DNA of 64,000 nucleotides from Streptomyces sp. NBC_00377 (GCF_036075115.1 NZ_CP107958.1:6696001-6760000), one strand, 5' to 3'. Shown: positions 50,011-58,848, numbered from the stretch's first letter. The notes: generated by a model from the sequence alone, not told the origin. Numbers and translations: made by a program.

Positions 50011-50805
50011 TCAGAAAGCGGGGCGTTCGGGGTCCAGCACCGCCCGGCCCTCCACGGGGGAGGAAGCCTCGGCGAAGTAACGGGGCGGGATCCGGCCGGC
50101 CAGCCGGGCCAGCCGTCCCGCCTCGACGCCCGCCCGCATGGCCGACGCCATCCGCTCGGGATCGCGCGCCCGCGTCACCGCCGACGCCAGCATCACCCCC
50201 GCACACCCCAGCTCCATGGCCAGCGCCACGTCCGACGCGGTGCCGGCGCCCGCGTCGAGAATCACCGGCACGCGCGCGTGCTCGACGATCAGCTGGAAGT
50301 TGTGCGGGTTGCGGATGCCCAGTCCGGAGCCGATCGGAGAGCCCAGCGGCATCACCGCCGCGCACCCCACGTCCTCCAGCTTCCTGGCCAGCACCGGATC
50401 GTCGTTGGTGTACGGCAGCACCGTGAACCCGTCGTCCACGAGCGTCTCCGCCGCCTCCAGCAGCTCGATCGGGTCCGGCAGCAGCGTGCGCTCGTCGGCG
50501 ATGACCTCCAGTTTGACCAGATCGGTGCCCAGCGCCTCCCGCGCCAGCCGGGCCGTCAGCACGGCCTCCCCGGCGGTGAAACACCCCGCCGTGTTCGGCA
50601 GCACCCGGATCCCGAGCCGGTCGAGCACCGACAGCACTGAGCCGTGCACCGACGGGTCCACCCGCCGCATGGCGACCGTCGTCAGCTCGGTCCCGGACGC
50701 CACCAGCGCCCGCTCCAGCACCTCCAGGCTGGGCGCGCCTCCCGTACCCATGATCAGACGGGACGAGAACGGCGTGCCGCCGAGGACGAAAGGATCGTCG
50801 GCCAT
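50011..50805 (-). CDS. thiG: Thiazole synthase (ThiG)
   Basis: A 264-aa TIM-barrel enzyme that builds the thiazole phosphate of thiamine from DXP, the glycine imine from ThiO and ThiS thiocarboxylate. The Schiff-base Lys lies in DLVKLEVIAD; GSPIGSGLGIRN and VILDAGAGTASD are typical. GGGAGG precedes ATG 50805. It is last in the riboswitch-controlled thiO-thiS-thiG operon. Confidence 0.96.
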   Translation of the reverse strand: MADDPFVLGGTPFSSRLIMGTGGAPSLEVLERALVASGTELTTVAMRRVDPSVHGSVLSVLDRLGIRVLPNTAGCFTAGEAVLTARLAREALGTDLVKLEVIADERTLLPDPIELLEAAETLVDDGFTVLPYTNDDPVLARKLEDVGCAAVMPLGSPIGSGLGIRNPHNFQLIVEHARVPVILDAGAGTASDVALAMELGCAGVMLASAVTRARDPERMASAMRAGVEAGRLARLAGRIPPRYFAEASSPVEGRAVLDPERPAF

Positions 50806-50808
50806 GAC

Positions 50809-51045
50809 TCAGCCTCCCTGGACGGCGGTGAGGACTTCCACCCGGTCACCGTCGCTCAGCGCCGTGGACGGCCACTGCGCGCGAGGGACGACGGTCTCGT
50901 TGAGCGCGGCGGCCACCCCGGAGGGCGCCGGCGTCAGCGACCGTACGACGGTGTCGAGAGCCGTGCCGGGAGCGAACTCCCGCCGCTCCCCGTTGACCGA
51001 GACGTTCACGCGGGCGCTCCCGTGGGCGTCACCTCGGGCGTTCAT
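50809..51045 (-). CDS. thiS: Sulfur carrier protein ThiS
   Basis: A 66-78 aa ubiquitin-fold protein ending in the required Gly-Gly (LTAVQGG), which is thiocarboxylated and donates sulfur to ThiG. The ATG at 51045 overlaps the thiO stop (ATGA); an internal GTG at 51009 with GGGAG upstream would give the usual 66-residue form. It lies three bases before thiG. Confidence 0.93.
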   Translation of the reverse strand: MNARGDAHGSARVNVSVNGERREFAPGTALDTVVRSLTPAPSGVAAALNETVVPRAQWPSTALSDGDRVEVLTAVQGG

Positions 51046-52208
51046 GCGGGCTGCTCCGTGAGTGCGGCGGCGCCGAAGCGCCGGGGCGTGAAGGGGCGGG
51101 CCTCGTCCGGGAGCTCCCCGGTGGCCAGGACGTGCGCCATCGCGTCGCCCGTCACCGGTGTCAGCAGTACGCCGTTGCGGTAGTGGCCGGTGGCCAGCGA
51201 CAACCCCGGCAGCTCCGTGGGCCCGAGCAGCGGCGCGTTGTCCGGGGTCCCGGGCCGCAGCCCCGCGCGCGTCTCCGTGAGCGGCAGCTCGGTGATGCCC
51301 GGAACCAGCTCATGGGCGTCGCGCAGCAACTCGTACACGCCCCCCGCCGTCACCGTCGTGTCCCAGCCCAGCTCCTCGCTGGTCGCGCCCACCACCAGCT
51401 CGCCGTTCTCCCTGGGGACCAGGTAGACCTGGCTGCCGCGCACCACGGCCCGCACGGTCCGGCTCAGGAACGGCGCGTACCGCGGCGGCACGGTCAGCCG
51501 CAGCACCTGGCCCTTCACCGGCCGCACGGGGGGCAGCACGTCCTGCGGCACCCCCGCGAGCCGCCCGCTCAGACTCCCGCCGGCGAGCACCACCTGACCC
51601 GCCTCCAGCGCCGTACCGTCCGGCGTGACGACCCCCGCGGCCCGCCCGCCCACCACGGACAGCCGCTGGGCCCGCACCCGGTGGAAGACCACGCCGGCCC
51701 GCTCGCACGCGGCCAGCAACGCGCCCGTCAGCCGCCGCGGGTCGATCTGGTGGTCGCCGTCCACCCGCAGGCCGCCCCGCACCCCCGGGGCGAGCAGCGG
51801 CTCCAGCCGCCGGCACTCCCGTCCGGAGAGCCATTCCGACTCCAGCCCCGACTGCTGCTGGAGGGCGTGCAGTTCGCGCAGATGGGCGCGGTCGTCGGAG
51901 TCCAGCGCGACCGCGAGCGTGCCGCAGCGCCGGTAGCCGAGGTCGTGCCCGGTGAGCTCCGTCAGCTCGGCCGCGAAGTCCGGATAGCGGCGGGCGGAGG
52001 CCAGGTTGAGGCCGAGCAGGGTCTGCTCGCCGTGGTGCAGTTCCGTGACGGCGGCCAGCATCCCGGCCGCCACCTGGGCGGCCCCGCCGCCCGGCGCCGG
52101 GTCGGCCACCGCCGTGGCGAAGCCGCGCTGCGCGGCCCGCCAGGCCGTGACGAGGCCGATGATCCCGCCCCCGATGACGAGGACGTCTGACGTACGTGGA
52201 GACGACAT
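51042..52208 (-). CDS. thiO: Glycine oxidase (ThiO)
   Basis: A 388-aa FAD enzyme that converts glycine to the imine needed by ThiG under aerobic conditions. The dinucleotide motif VIGGGIIGLVTAWRAAQRG is N-terminal; the substrate and FAD region LSLATGHYRNGVLLTP is C-terminal. It is first in the operon. Its ribosome binding site AAGGGAGG forms part of the 3' edge of the TPP riboswitch, implying translational control. Confidence 0.94.
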   Translation of the reverse strand: MSSPRTSDVLVIGGGIIGLVTAWRAAQRGFATAVADPAPGGGAAQVAAGMLAAVTELHHGEQTLLGLNLASARRYPDFAAELTELTGHDLGYRRCGTLAVALDSDDRAHLRELHALQQQSGLESEWLSGRECRRLEPLLAPGVRGGLRVDGDHQIDPRRLTGALLAACERAGVVFHRVRAQRLSVVGGRAAGVVTPDGTALEAGQVVLAGGSLSGRLAGVPQDVLPPVRPVKGQVLRLTVPPRYAPFLSRTVRAVVRGSQVYLVPRENGELVVGATSEELGWDTTVTAGGVYELLRDAHELVPGITELPLTETRAGLRPGTPDNAPLLGPTELPGLSLATGHYRNGVLLTPVTGDAMAHVLATGELPDEARPFTPRRFGAAALTEQPA

Positions 52209-52214
52209 GGGCGT

Positions 52215-52313
52215 CCAGCCCCTCCCTTCGCCGGCATGACCCGGATCAGGTACGTACGGTCGGAGGCCGCCAGCCTCCCTCTCAGCCCGGTGCGTCCGGA
52301 CTCCCGCGAGTGC
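52215..52313 (-). ncRNA. TPP riboswitch (THI box)
   Basis: On the minus strand the hallmark CTGAGA (in CGGGCTGAGAGGGAGG) and the downstream CCTGATCCGGGTCATGCCGGCG-type segment (about 52224-52251) are present, with the actinobacterial extra helix between. The 3' end reads GCGAAGGGAGGGGC and includes the thiO ribosome binding site, so TPP binding should hide it. Confidence 0.95.
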
Positions 52314-52325
52314 TCTAGGTTGGCC

Positions 52326-52331
52326 ACCCTA
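52326..52331 (-). promoter_or_regulatory. -10 box TAGGGT for the thiO riboswitch transcript
   Basis: TAGGGT on the minus strand predicts a start near 52319, just before the riboswitch. Confidence 0.5.
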
Positions 52332-52369
52332 GCCGGACGCCGCGCGCCTCAGTAAGGGAGCCTCCGCTC

Positions 52370-52720
52370 ATGCCCGTCTCGCTCGACGGCCTCGTCCTCG
52401 CCCCGGTCGCCGACCAGGCGCCGGGCCAGGTCGGCACCCGTACCCGCTTCGCCTACCACGAACGCGGCGGCCAGATCTGGGCGGAGTACGCGGGCGGTGA
52501 CGTCGTACGCGGACATCTGGTGGGTACCCGCGAGGGGGACCGGCTCGACTTCCGGTACGTACAGCTCAAGCACGACGGGACGACGTCCTCGGGGCACTGC
52601 GTGTCGACGGTCGTACGACTCCCGGACGGCAGGGTGCGGCTGGAGGAGACCTGGGCATGGGAGTCGCAGGAGGGCAGCGGCACCAGTGTTGTGGAGCAGG
52701 TCACGGCGCACGACGGCTGA
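52370..52720 (+). CDS. Small beta-rich protein, unknown function
   Basis: A 116-residue protein with repeated short strands (GQIWAEYAGGDVVRGHLVGT, DRLDFRYVQLKHDGT, GRVRLEETWAWES) suggesting a small beta-barrel. I do not recognise a named family. GGGAG precedes the ATG by eight bases. It lies between the thi operon and the FAD oxidoreductase. A lipocalin/avidin-like binding role is possible but unproven. Confidence 0.75.
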   Translation: MPVSLDGLVLAPVADQAPGQVGTRTRFAYHERGGQIWAEYAGGDVVRGHLVGTREGDRLDFRYVQLKHDGTTSSGHCVSTVVRLPDGRVRLEETWAWESQEGSGTSVVEQVTAHDG

Positions 52721-52740
52721 CTGACAATTCGTCAGCCACC

Positions 52741-52746
52741 TAAGGT
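52741..52746 (+). promoter_or_regulatory. -10 box TAAGGT for leaderless oxidoreductase
   Basis: TAAGGT ends six bases before GTG 52753. Just upstream, GGCTGAC (52715-52721) and GTCAGCC (52731-52737) form a perfect inverted repeat over the -35 area, a possible operator. Confidence 0.5.
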
Positions 52747-52752
52747 GATCAG

Positions 52753-54000
52753 GTGAGCGAGCAGAGGCAGGAAGAAGGCGGCCCGTCCGGGCGGCGCGTG
52801 GTGGTCGTCGGCGCGGGCATGGCCGGGGTGCAGACCGCCGTCGCCCTGCGCGAACAGGGCTTCGACGGCACGGTGACGCTGATCGGCGCGGAGCCCCACC
52901 AGCCCTACGACCGCCCTCCGCTGTCCAAGGCCGTTCTGCTCGGCAACGCCGAGGGTTCCGCCTTCGACGTCGACTTCGAGGGCCTCGGCATCGCGCTCGT
53001 GCTCGGTCGCGAGGTCCTCGGCCTGCGCCCCGCCGACCACGAACTGGACACCGGGACCGGTCCCGTCCCCTACGACGTCCTCGTCCTCGCCACGGGCGCC
53101 GAGCCGGTCCGGCTGCCCGGCGCGGAGGGTGTGCCCGGCGTGCACCTGCTGCGCACCCTGGACGACGCGCAACGGCTGCGGCCGGTTCTCGCCCGGCAGC
53201 ACGACGTCGTGGTCGTCGGCGCCGGCTGGATCGGCGCCGAGTTCGCCACGGCCGCGCGGGAGGCCGGCTGCGCGGTCACCGTCGTCGAGGCCGCCGACCG
53301 GCCGCTGGCCGGGGCCCTGCCCGCCGAGGTCGCCGCCCCGATGACCGCCTGGTACGCCGACCACGGCATCGTTCTGCGCGCCCACACGCGCGTGGAGCGC
53401 GTCGAGCCCGGCGCGGTCGTCCTCGACGACGGCTCGAGGCTGCCCGCGGGCGCCGTCGTGGTGGGCATCGGCGCCCGCCCCGCCACCGCCTGGCTGACCG
53501 GCTCCGGCGTCACGCTCGGCGATCACCGCGAGGTCGTGGCCGACGCCCAGCTGCGGACCTCCGTGCCGGACGTGTACGCGGTCGGCGACTGCGCCTCCTT
53601 CCCCTCGGGCCGGTACGGCGAGCGGCTCCTCGTCCACCACTGGGACAACGCCCTCCAGGGTCCGCGCACGGTCGCGGCGAACATCATCGGCGAGGCCACC
53701 GGCGAACCCCCGGCCGTCTACGACCCCGTCCCGTACTTCTGGTCCGAGCAGTTCGGCCGCTTCGTCCAGTACGCCGGACACCACGCCGACGCCGACCGCG
53801 TCCTGTGGCGCGGCGACGCGTCGGGTCCGGCCTGGACGGTGTGCTGGCTGCGCGAGGACCGCCTGGTCGCCCTGCTGGCCGTGGGCCGGCCGCGCGACCT
53901 CGCCCAGGGCAGGCGGCTGATCGAGTCGGGCACACTCATGGACCCGCGGCTCCTCGCGGACCCGGCGAGGCCGATGAAGGCGGCGACGGCCGGGGCCTGA
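52753..54000 (+). CDS. FAD-dependent ferredoxin reductase-like oxidoreductase
   Basis: A 415-aa BphA4/rubredoxin-reductase type flavoenzyme: first FAD motif VVVVGAGMAGVQTAVALRE, PPLSKAVLLG, NAD motif VVVVGAGWIGAEFATAARE, and YAVGDCASFP for the second FAD contact. It would pass electrons from NAD(P)H to a ferredoxin for a P450 or oxygenase that is not encoded nearby. Own leaderless-type promoter. Confidence 0.9.
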   Translation: MSEQRQEEGGPSGRRVVVVGAGMAGVQTAVALREQGFDGTVTLIGAEPHQPYDRPPLSKAVLLGNAEGSAFDVDFEGLGIALVLGREVLGLRPADHELDTGTGPVPYDVLVLATGAEPVRLPGAEGVPGVHLLRTLDDAQRLRPVLARQHDVVVVGAGWIGAEFATAAREAGCAVTVVEAADRPLAGALPAEVAAPMTAWYADHGIVLRAHTRVERVEPGAVVLDDGSRLPAGAVVVGIGARPATAWLTGSGVTLGDHREVVADAQLRTSVPDVYAVGDCASFPSGRYGERLLVHHWDNALQGPRTVAANIIGEATGEPPAVYDPVPYFWSEQFGRFVQYAGHHADADRVLWRGDASGPAWTVCWLREDRLVALLAVGRPRDLAQGRRLIESGTLMDPRLLADPARPMKAATAGA

Positions 54001-54059
54001 ACCCCTGCTCGGACCGTCCCGGCTTCCGACTGTCAGCGGCAGATGGCAGGCTTGTTCCC

Positions 54060-54425
54060 GTGACCGAGATTGACGCAAAGACCGATGCTCTCGTCCCCGC
54101 CTGGCTCACCGTGCCCGACATCGCGGAGATGCTCGATGTCGACGTGATCCGCGTCCGGCAGCTGATCAAGGACGGCCAGCTCATCGCCGTGCGCCGTGGA
54201 GAGAACCGCGCGCTGCACGTCCCCGCCGCCTTCATCGACGGGGACAAGGTGGTGAAGGGCCTGGTCGGGACCCTGACCCTGCTGCGGGACGACGGCTTCA
54301 AGGACGAAGAGATGCTCGAGTGGCTCTTCACCCCCGACCCGAGCCTGCCCGGCACGCCCGCGCAGGCCCTGAGTGAGAATCGCGGCACGGAGGTGAAGCG
54401 CCGCGCCCAGGCGCTCGCCGTCTGA
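54060..54425 (+). CDS. Rv2175c-family winged-helix DNA-binding protein
   Basis: A 121-aa protein with an N-terminal MerR/excisionase-like wHTH (VPDIAEMLDVDVIRVRQLIKDGQL, then RRGENRALHVP wing). In M. tuberculosis Rv2175c is a substrate of the kinase PknL, encoded next to it, and phosphorylation blocks DNA binding. Here the kinase is 4.2 kb away with thi genes between. The N-terminal Thr residues (VTEIDAKTD) are candidate phosphosites. A CAGGCT box lies seven bases before GTG 54060. Confidence 0.87.
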   Translation: MTEIDAKTDALVPAWLTVPDIAEMLDVDVIRVRQLIKDGQLIAVRRGENRALHVPAAFIDGDKVVKGLVGTLTLLRDDGFKDEEMLEWLFTPDPSLPGTPAQALSENRGTEVKRRAQALAV

Positions 54426-54496
54426 CCCGCTCGTTCGATCCGACACCCGGCGTACGGGGGCGCTCTCTCCCGTACGCCGCCCTGGGGGAATTCCGT

Positions 54497-55144
54497 ATGC
54501 CCGACACCGCCCGCACCCGCCTGGCCGGCGCCCTGCTGTACCTCTGCACGGACGCCCGCACCCGCCAGGGCGACCTTCCGGAGTTCCTGGACGCGGTCCT
54601 CGCGGGCGGTGTCGACATCGTCCAACTGCGTGACAAGGGCATGGAGGCAGCCGAGGAGCTGGAACACCTCGAGGTGTTCGCCGACGCCTGTGCCCGGCAC
54701 GGCAAGCTGCTCGCGGTGAACGACCGCGCGGACGTCGCGCACGCGGCGGCCGCCGGTGTCCTCCACCTCGGGCAGGGCGATCTGCCGGTCCCCGCGGCGC
54801 GCGCGATCCTGGGCGAGGACGTCCTCATCGGCCGCTCCACGCACGCGGAGGCGGAGGCCGAGGCCGCCGCCGCCCAGGAGGGCGTCGACTACTTCTGCAC
54901 GGGCCCGTGCTGGCCCACACCGACCAAGCCCGGCCGGACCGCCCCCGGCCTGGACCTGGTCCGGTACACCGCCTCCCTCGGCACCGACCGCCCGTGGTTC
55001 GCCATCGGCGGTATCGACCTCGGCAACCTGGACGAGGTGCTGGCGGCGGGCGCCCGCCGGGTCGTCGTCGTCCGGGCGATCACCGAGGCGGACGATCCGG
55101 GCGCCGCGTCGGCGGAGTTCAGGAAGCGGCTGAGCGAGGTGTGA
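54497..55144 (+). CDS. thiE: Thiamine-phosphate synthase (ThiE)
   Basis: A 215-aa TIM-barrel enzyme that joins HMP-PP and thiazole phosphate. Pyrophosphate and Mg motifs are intact: DIVQLRDKGM, AVNDRADVA, LHLGQGDLP and GPCWPTPTKPG. It is separate from the thiO-thiS-thiG operon, on the other strand and with no THI box of its own that I can see. Confidence 0.95.
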   Translation: MPDTARTRLAGALLYLCTDARTRQGDLPEFLDAVLAGGVDIVQLRDKGMEAAEELEHLEVFADACARHGKLLAVNDRADVAHAAAAGVLHLGQGDLPVPAARAILGEDVLIGRSTHAEAEAEAAAAQEGVDYFCTGPCWPTPTKPGRTAPGLDLVRYTASLGTDRPWFAIGGIDLGNLDEVLAAGARRVVVVRAITEADDPGAASAEFRKRLSEV

Positions 55145-55171
55145 CCGGCCGCCGGCCGGCCCGGGCCCGTT

Positions 55172-55193
55172 CTCCCCGTCCGCGGGCGGGGAG
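55172..55193 (+). terminator. Hairpin after thiE
   Basis: CTCCCCG pairs with CGGGGAG around TCCGCGGG. Confidence 0.5.
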
Positions 55194-55281
55194 TGACCAA
55201 AGCCCTGTCCAAGGGATGGACAACAAGTCGACAAACCGGGCAAATGTCCCGCATCCGGTTGGGGGACCGCCCACCCCTGAC

Positions 55282-55287
55282 TAACCT
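55282..55287 (+). promoter_or_regulatory. -10 box TAACCT for leaderless metF
   Basis: TAACCT ends six bases before ATG 55294. Confidence 0.55.
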
Positions 55288-55293
55288 GCGGGT

Positions 55294-56217
55294 ATGGCCC
55301 TAGGAACCGCATCCACCAGGACGGACCGCGCGCGCACCGTGCGGGACATGCTGGCGACCGGCAAGACGACGTACTCGTTCGAGTTCTACGCGCCGAAGAC
55401 GCCCAAGGGTGAGCGGAGCCTGTGGAACGCGCTGCGCAGGGTCGAGGCGGTCGCCCCCGACTTCGTCTCGGTGACCTACGGCGCCGGCGGCTCCACCCGG
55501 GCGACCACGGTCAAGGAGACCCAGCAGATCGTCGTCGACACCACCCTCACGCCGGTCGCGCACCTCACCGCCGTGAACCACTCCATCGCCGAGCTGCGCA
55601 ACATCATCGGCCAGTACGCCGACGCAGGGATCCGCAACATGCTCGCCGTGCGCGGTGACCCGCCGGGCGACCCGATGGGCGCGTGGGTGGCGCACCCCAG
55701 CGGCCTCACCTACGCGGCCGAACTGGTCAGGCTCATCAAGGAGTCGGGCGACTTCTGCGTGGGTGTCGCGGCCTTCCCCGAGATGCATCCGCGCTCCGGC
55801 GACTGGGACACGGACGTCGCGCACTTCGTCGACAAGTGCAGGGCCGGTGCCGACTACGCCATCACGCAGATGTTCTTCGAGCCCGAGTCGTACCTGCGCC
55901 TGCGCGACCGGGTCGAGGCCGCCGGCTGTGTGACTCCGGTCATCCCCGAGGTCCTGCCGGTGACGAGTGTGAAGATGCTGGAAAGCCTGCCCAAGCTCAG
56001 CAACGCCCACTTCCCGGCCGCCCTGAAAGAGCGGATCCTCACAGCCAAAGACGATCCGGTCGCTGTACGCTCCATTGGCATCGACTTCGCCACGGAGTTC
56101 TGCGCTCGGCTGCTGGCCGAGGGAGTGCCCGGACTGCACTTCATCACACTCAACAACTCCACGGCGACGCTGGAAATCTACGAGAACCTGGGCCTGCACC
56201 ACCCGCCGCAGGCCTAG
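55294..56217 (+). CDS. metF: Methylenetetrahydrofolate reductase (MetF)
   Basis: A 307-aa FAD TIM-barrel enzyme that makes 5-methyl-THF for methionine synthesis. TYSFEFYAPKTPKGE (substrate Glu), LTAVNHSIAEL, AVRGDPPGDP and QMFFEPESYLR motifs fit. It works in the same one-carbon/SAM flow as the SAM-IV riboswitch gene 38 kb upstream, but no riboswitch precedes it; transcription looks leaderless. Confidence 0.95.
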   Translation: MALGTASTRTDRARTVRDMLATGKTTYSFEFYAPKTPKGERSLWNALRRVEAVAPDFVSVTYGAGGSTRATTVKETQQIVVDTTLTPVAHLTAVNHSIAELRNIIGQYADAGIRNMLAVRGDPPGDPMGAWVAHPSGLTYAAELVRLIKESGDFCVGVAAFPEMHPRSGDWDTDVAHFVDKCRAGADYAITQMFFEPESYLRLRDRVEAAGCVTPVIPEVLPVTSVKMLESLPKLSNAHFPAALKERILTAKDDPVAVRSIGIDFATEFCARLLAEGVPGLHFITLNNSTATLEIYENLGLHHPPQA

Positions 56218-56273
56218 ACCGGTCGCACCGATTTACGACACACTGCGTAGCGGCCACTGGGAGAGGGGCGTAC

Positions 56274-57311
56274 ATGGGCTGGACGGTCCTCTACATCGCG
56301 TTTGGCTTCGTCGCGCTGTGGCTGCTCGGCGAGGTTCTGTTGCAGTACAAGGCGCGGCTGCGCTGGAGGCTGCTCGCCTTCGTCGGCTTCCTGGGCGTCG
56401 TCCTCGGTGTCCTGATCCCGTCGGTGGTCGTCATCGCGCTGGGTGCGGCCGCCTTCGCGGTCGGCCAGACCTACGTCACGCTGTCGTTCCGGCGCGGCTT
56501 CGCGGAGGGCTGGGCCTTCCGGCGTGGCGACGCGGACACGGACGGTGACGACGGTCCGGTCGCCAAGCGCCGCCGCGGCAAGGCCGAGCGCAAGGACCCC
56601 ACGCTCGAGGTGTCCGGTCTGGAAGCGGGCGAGGCCGGGGCCGACCCGCAGTACGGCGCCGACCACCGCGCGTTCGGCCAGGACGAGAACGCCTTCGGCG
56701 ACCGAAGCACCTTCGGGGACGACGACTACGACCGCGACGACGTCTTCACTCCCGCCCGCGCCGCCGACCCCTCGGCCGCCGGGACCACCTCCGTCTACGA
56801 GCCGCAGCCCATGCCCGACGACACCGGCTCCTACGGCGTCTACAGCGACACCGCGTACGCCAACGCGACCGGCCAGGGCCAGGGCCAGTCGCAGGGCCGG
56901 CCCCAGGACCAGTACGCGACGGCCGCCCAGGGCGCCGACCAGAACTACGGGTACGACACGTACTCCGAGTACCACCAGCAGCAGTACGGCTACGACGCCA
57001 CCGGCGAGCAGCAGTACGCCGCCTACTCCGACCCGTACATCGGCACCCAGACCTACGGCGGCGGCTCCTACGACGCCAACTACGGCCAGCAGCAGTACGG
57101 GCAACAGGGCTACGCCCAGGAGCAGTACGGCACGGGCGGCTACGGGGAGACCCCGTCCGGCGGCGTCTGGGTCCCGCAGCAGCGCAACACCGACGACCCG
57201 CTCGGCGGTGAGTACCAGCCCGAACAGCAGCAGTACCCGTACCAGGGTGACGGGCAGCAGCAGGGCCACGGCCAGGGCAACACCGGCTACGACGAGCAGT
57301 ACCGGTTCTGA
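56274..57311 (+). CDS. Membrane protein with Gln/Tyr/Gly-rich disordered tail
   Basis: A 345-residue protein. Two membrane helices lie in residues 3-70, a basic cluster (KRRRGKAERK) near 100, and then about 240 residues of low-complexity sequence: acidic first, then strongly enriched in Gln, Tyr, Gly and Ser with short repeats such as QQYGYD, QQQYGQQGY and QGQGQ. This composition resembles phase-separating, prion-like domains. No enzyme domain. GAGAGGGG precedes ATG 56274. Function unknown. Confidence 0.82.
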   Translation: MGWTVLYIAFGFVALWLLGEVLLQYKARLRWRLLAFVGFLGVVLGVLIPSVVVIALGAAAFAVGQTYVTLSFRRGFAEGWAFRRGDADTDGDDGPVAKRRRGKAERKDPTLEVSGLEAGEAGADPQYGADHRAFGQDENAFGDRSTFGDDDYDRDDVFTPARAADPSAAGTTSVYEPQPMPDDTGSYGVYSDTAYANATGQGQGQSQGRPQDQYATAAQGADQNYGYDTYSEYHQQQYGYDATGEQQYAAYSDPYIGTQTYGGGSYDANYGQQQYGQQGYAQEQYGTGGYGETPSGGVWVPQQRNTDDPLGGEYQPEQQQYPYQGDGQQQGHGQGNTGYDEQYRF

Positions 57312-57375
57312 CCGCCGCGTTGCGCTCGGCACGCCCCCTGCCGGGTGAGCCGTGTGCTCCGGGTCCGGTGGGAAC

Positions 57376-58848
57376 TCACTGCGAGCCGCGGAACTGCGGG
57401 CCCTCCACGATCAGTCCGGACACCAGCGCGCCCGACATGCCCGCGTGCGGCAGTCCGCCACCCGGGTGGGACCAGCCGCCCACCGTGAACAGGCCCTGCA
57501 ACGCGGTGGAGTTGGCCGGGTGCAGCAGCCGCCCCCCGGCCGCCGCCAGCGCCGGCGCCGGGACCGACCCGCCGGCCGCACCGGTCTCCCGCGCGATGTC
57601 GGCGGGGGAACGCACCTCATGCCACAGGACGCGGTCGCGCAGACCGGGGACGGCCCGCTCGGCGGCGGCCATCAGCGCGTCCACGTGCTCGTCGCGCGTC
57701 TCCGCCCCGGCGGGCACCACGGCACTGAGCGTGACCGCCTCGTGGTCGCCGTCCGGGACGAGCGCCGGGTCGCCGGGCCGCAGCACCGTGGTCGTCGGCC
57801 GCGCGGGCACCGACGGCATCCTGCCGAAGAGGCTCTCCAACTCCGCGTCGCGGTCCCGCGTGTGCACCACAGTCCGGTGCGCGGTCCCCTCCGGCCGGGC
57901 GCCGCGCAGCGCGAGCAGCACGGTCAGCCGGCTCGGCAGGCCCCGCTGCGGGGCGACCTCGCCTTCCGCGCGGGCGGGCAGACCGCCGGCGCTGCCGGGA
58001 GCGACCACGAAGTCCGCCTCCCGCACCTCGCCTCCGGCGAGTTCCACGCCCACCGCCCGGCCGTCCTTCTCCAGGATCCGGGTGACCTCGGCGCCGAAGA
58101 CGAACTCCACCCGGCGGGCGACACAGCGCTCGTGGACCGCGCGGGCCAGCTCCCGCAAGCCCCCGCGCACGTACCACATGCCGAAGGCGTGCTCCATGTA
58201 CGGCAGGACGGCGGCGCTCGCCGGGGTGACCCGCGGGTCCAGGCCGTACGCGAGCGCATGGCCCTCGACCAGCGCCGCGAGCCTGGGGTCACGCAGCTCC
58301 CAGGCGCCGACTTCGGCGAGGGTGCCGGCCACGCGGGTGCGCAGCAGCCGCTTGTGCGGGACCGCCGGGTAGGGCTCGCGGGCGGCCAGCACCGACCAGT
58401 CGGGCCACAGCGGCTCCTCCAGGAGCGGACGGCGGGTGCGGTCCCACGCCTCACGGGCCCGGACCAGGAAGTCCCCCCAGCGCTGCCCGGCAGGCGCCCC
58501 GAGCGCCTCGTCCAGCGCCGTGACGACACCCGCGCGCGAGGCGTTCGGCAGTGACACCTCGGTGCCGTCCGCGAAGACGTGCCGCGCGGACGGGTCGACC
58601 TGGACCAGCTCGACGCAGTCCTCCAGCGGCTCCTTGCCGGTCTTGACGAAGAGGTCGCGGTAGACGGCGGGCAGGGGCAGCAGAGCGGGCCCCGTGTCGA
58701 AGGCGAACCCGTCCCGCTCGAAGCGGCGCACCGCTCCGCCGTACGTCTGCGTACGCTCGTACACCGTCACCCGGTGGCCCGCCACGGCCAGCCGGGCGGC
58801 CGCCGCCAGCGCGCCCATCCCGGCGCCGATCACCGCAATCCCTGCCAT
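57376..58848 (-). CDS. Phytoene desaturase-like FAD oxidoreductase (CrtI/CrtO type)
   Basis: A 490-aa flavoprotein: N-terminal FAD motif AVIGAGMGALAAAARLAVAG, TYGGAVRRFERDGFAFDTGPAL, and C-terminal GGWSHPGGGLPHAGMSG. Related enzymes desaturate or isomerise carotenoids, retinoids or other isoprenoids; the substrate here is unknown, with no other carotenoid genes nearby. TAAGGT seven bases before ATG 58848 indicates leaderless transcription. Confidence 0.85.
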   Translation of the reverse strand: MAGIAVIGAGMGALAAAARLAVAGHRVTVYERTQTYGGAVRRFERDGFAFDTGPALLPLPAVYRDLFVKTGKEPLEDCVELVQVDPSARHVFADGTEVSLPNASRAGVVTALDEALGAPAGQRWGDFLVRAREAWDRTRRPLLEEPLWPDWSVLAAREPYPAVPHKRLLRTRVAGTLAEVGAWELRDPRLAALVEGHALAYGLDPRVTPASAAVLPYMEHAFGMWYVRGGLRELARAVHERCVARRVEFVFGAEVTRILEKDGRAVGVELAGGEVREADFVVAPGSAGGLPARAEGEVAPQRGLPSRLTVLLALRGARPEGTAHRTVVHTRDRDAELESLFGRMPSVPARPTTTVLRPGDPALVPDGDHEAVTLSAVVPAGAETRDEHVDALMAAAERAVPGLRDRVLWHEVRSPADIARETGAAGGSVPAPALAAAGGRLLHPANSTALQGLFTVGGWSHPGGGLPHAGMSGALVSGLIVEGPQFRGSQ

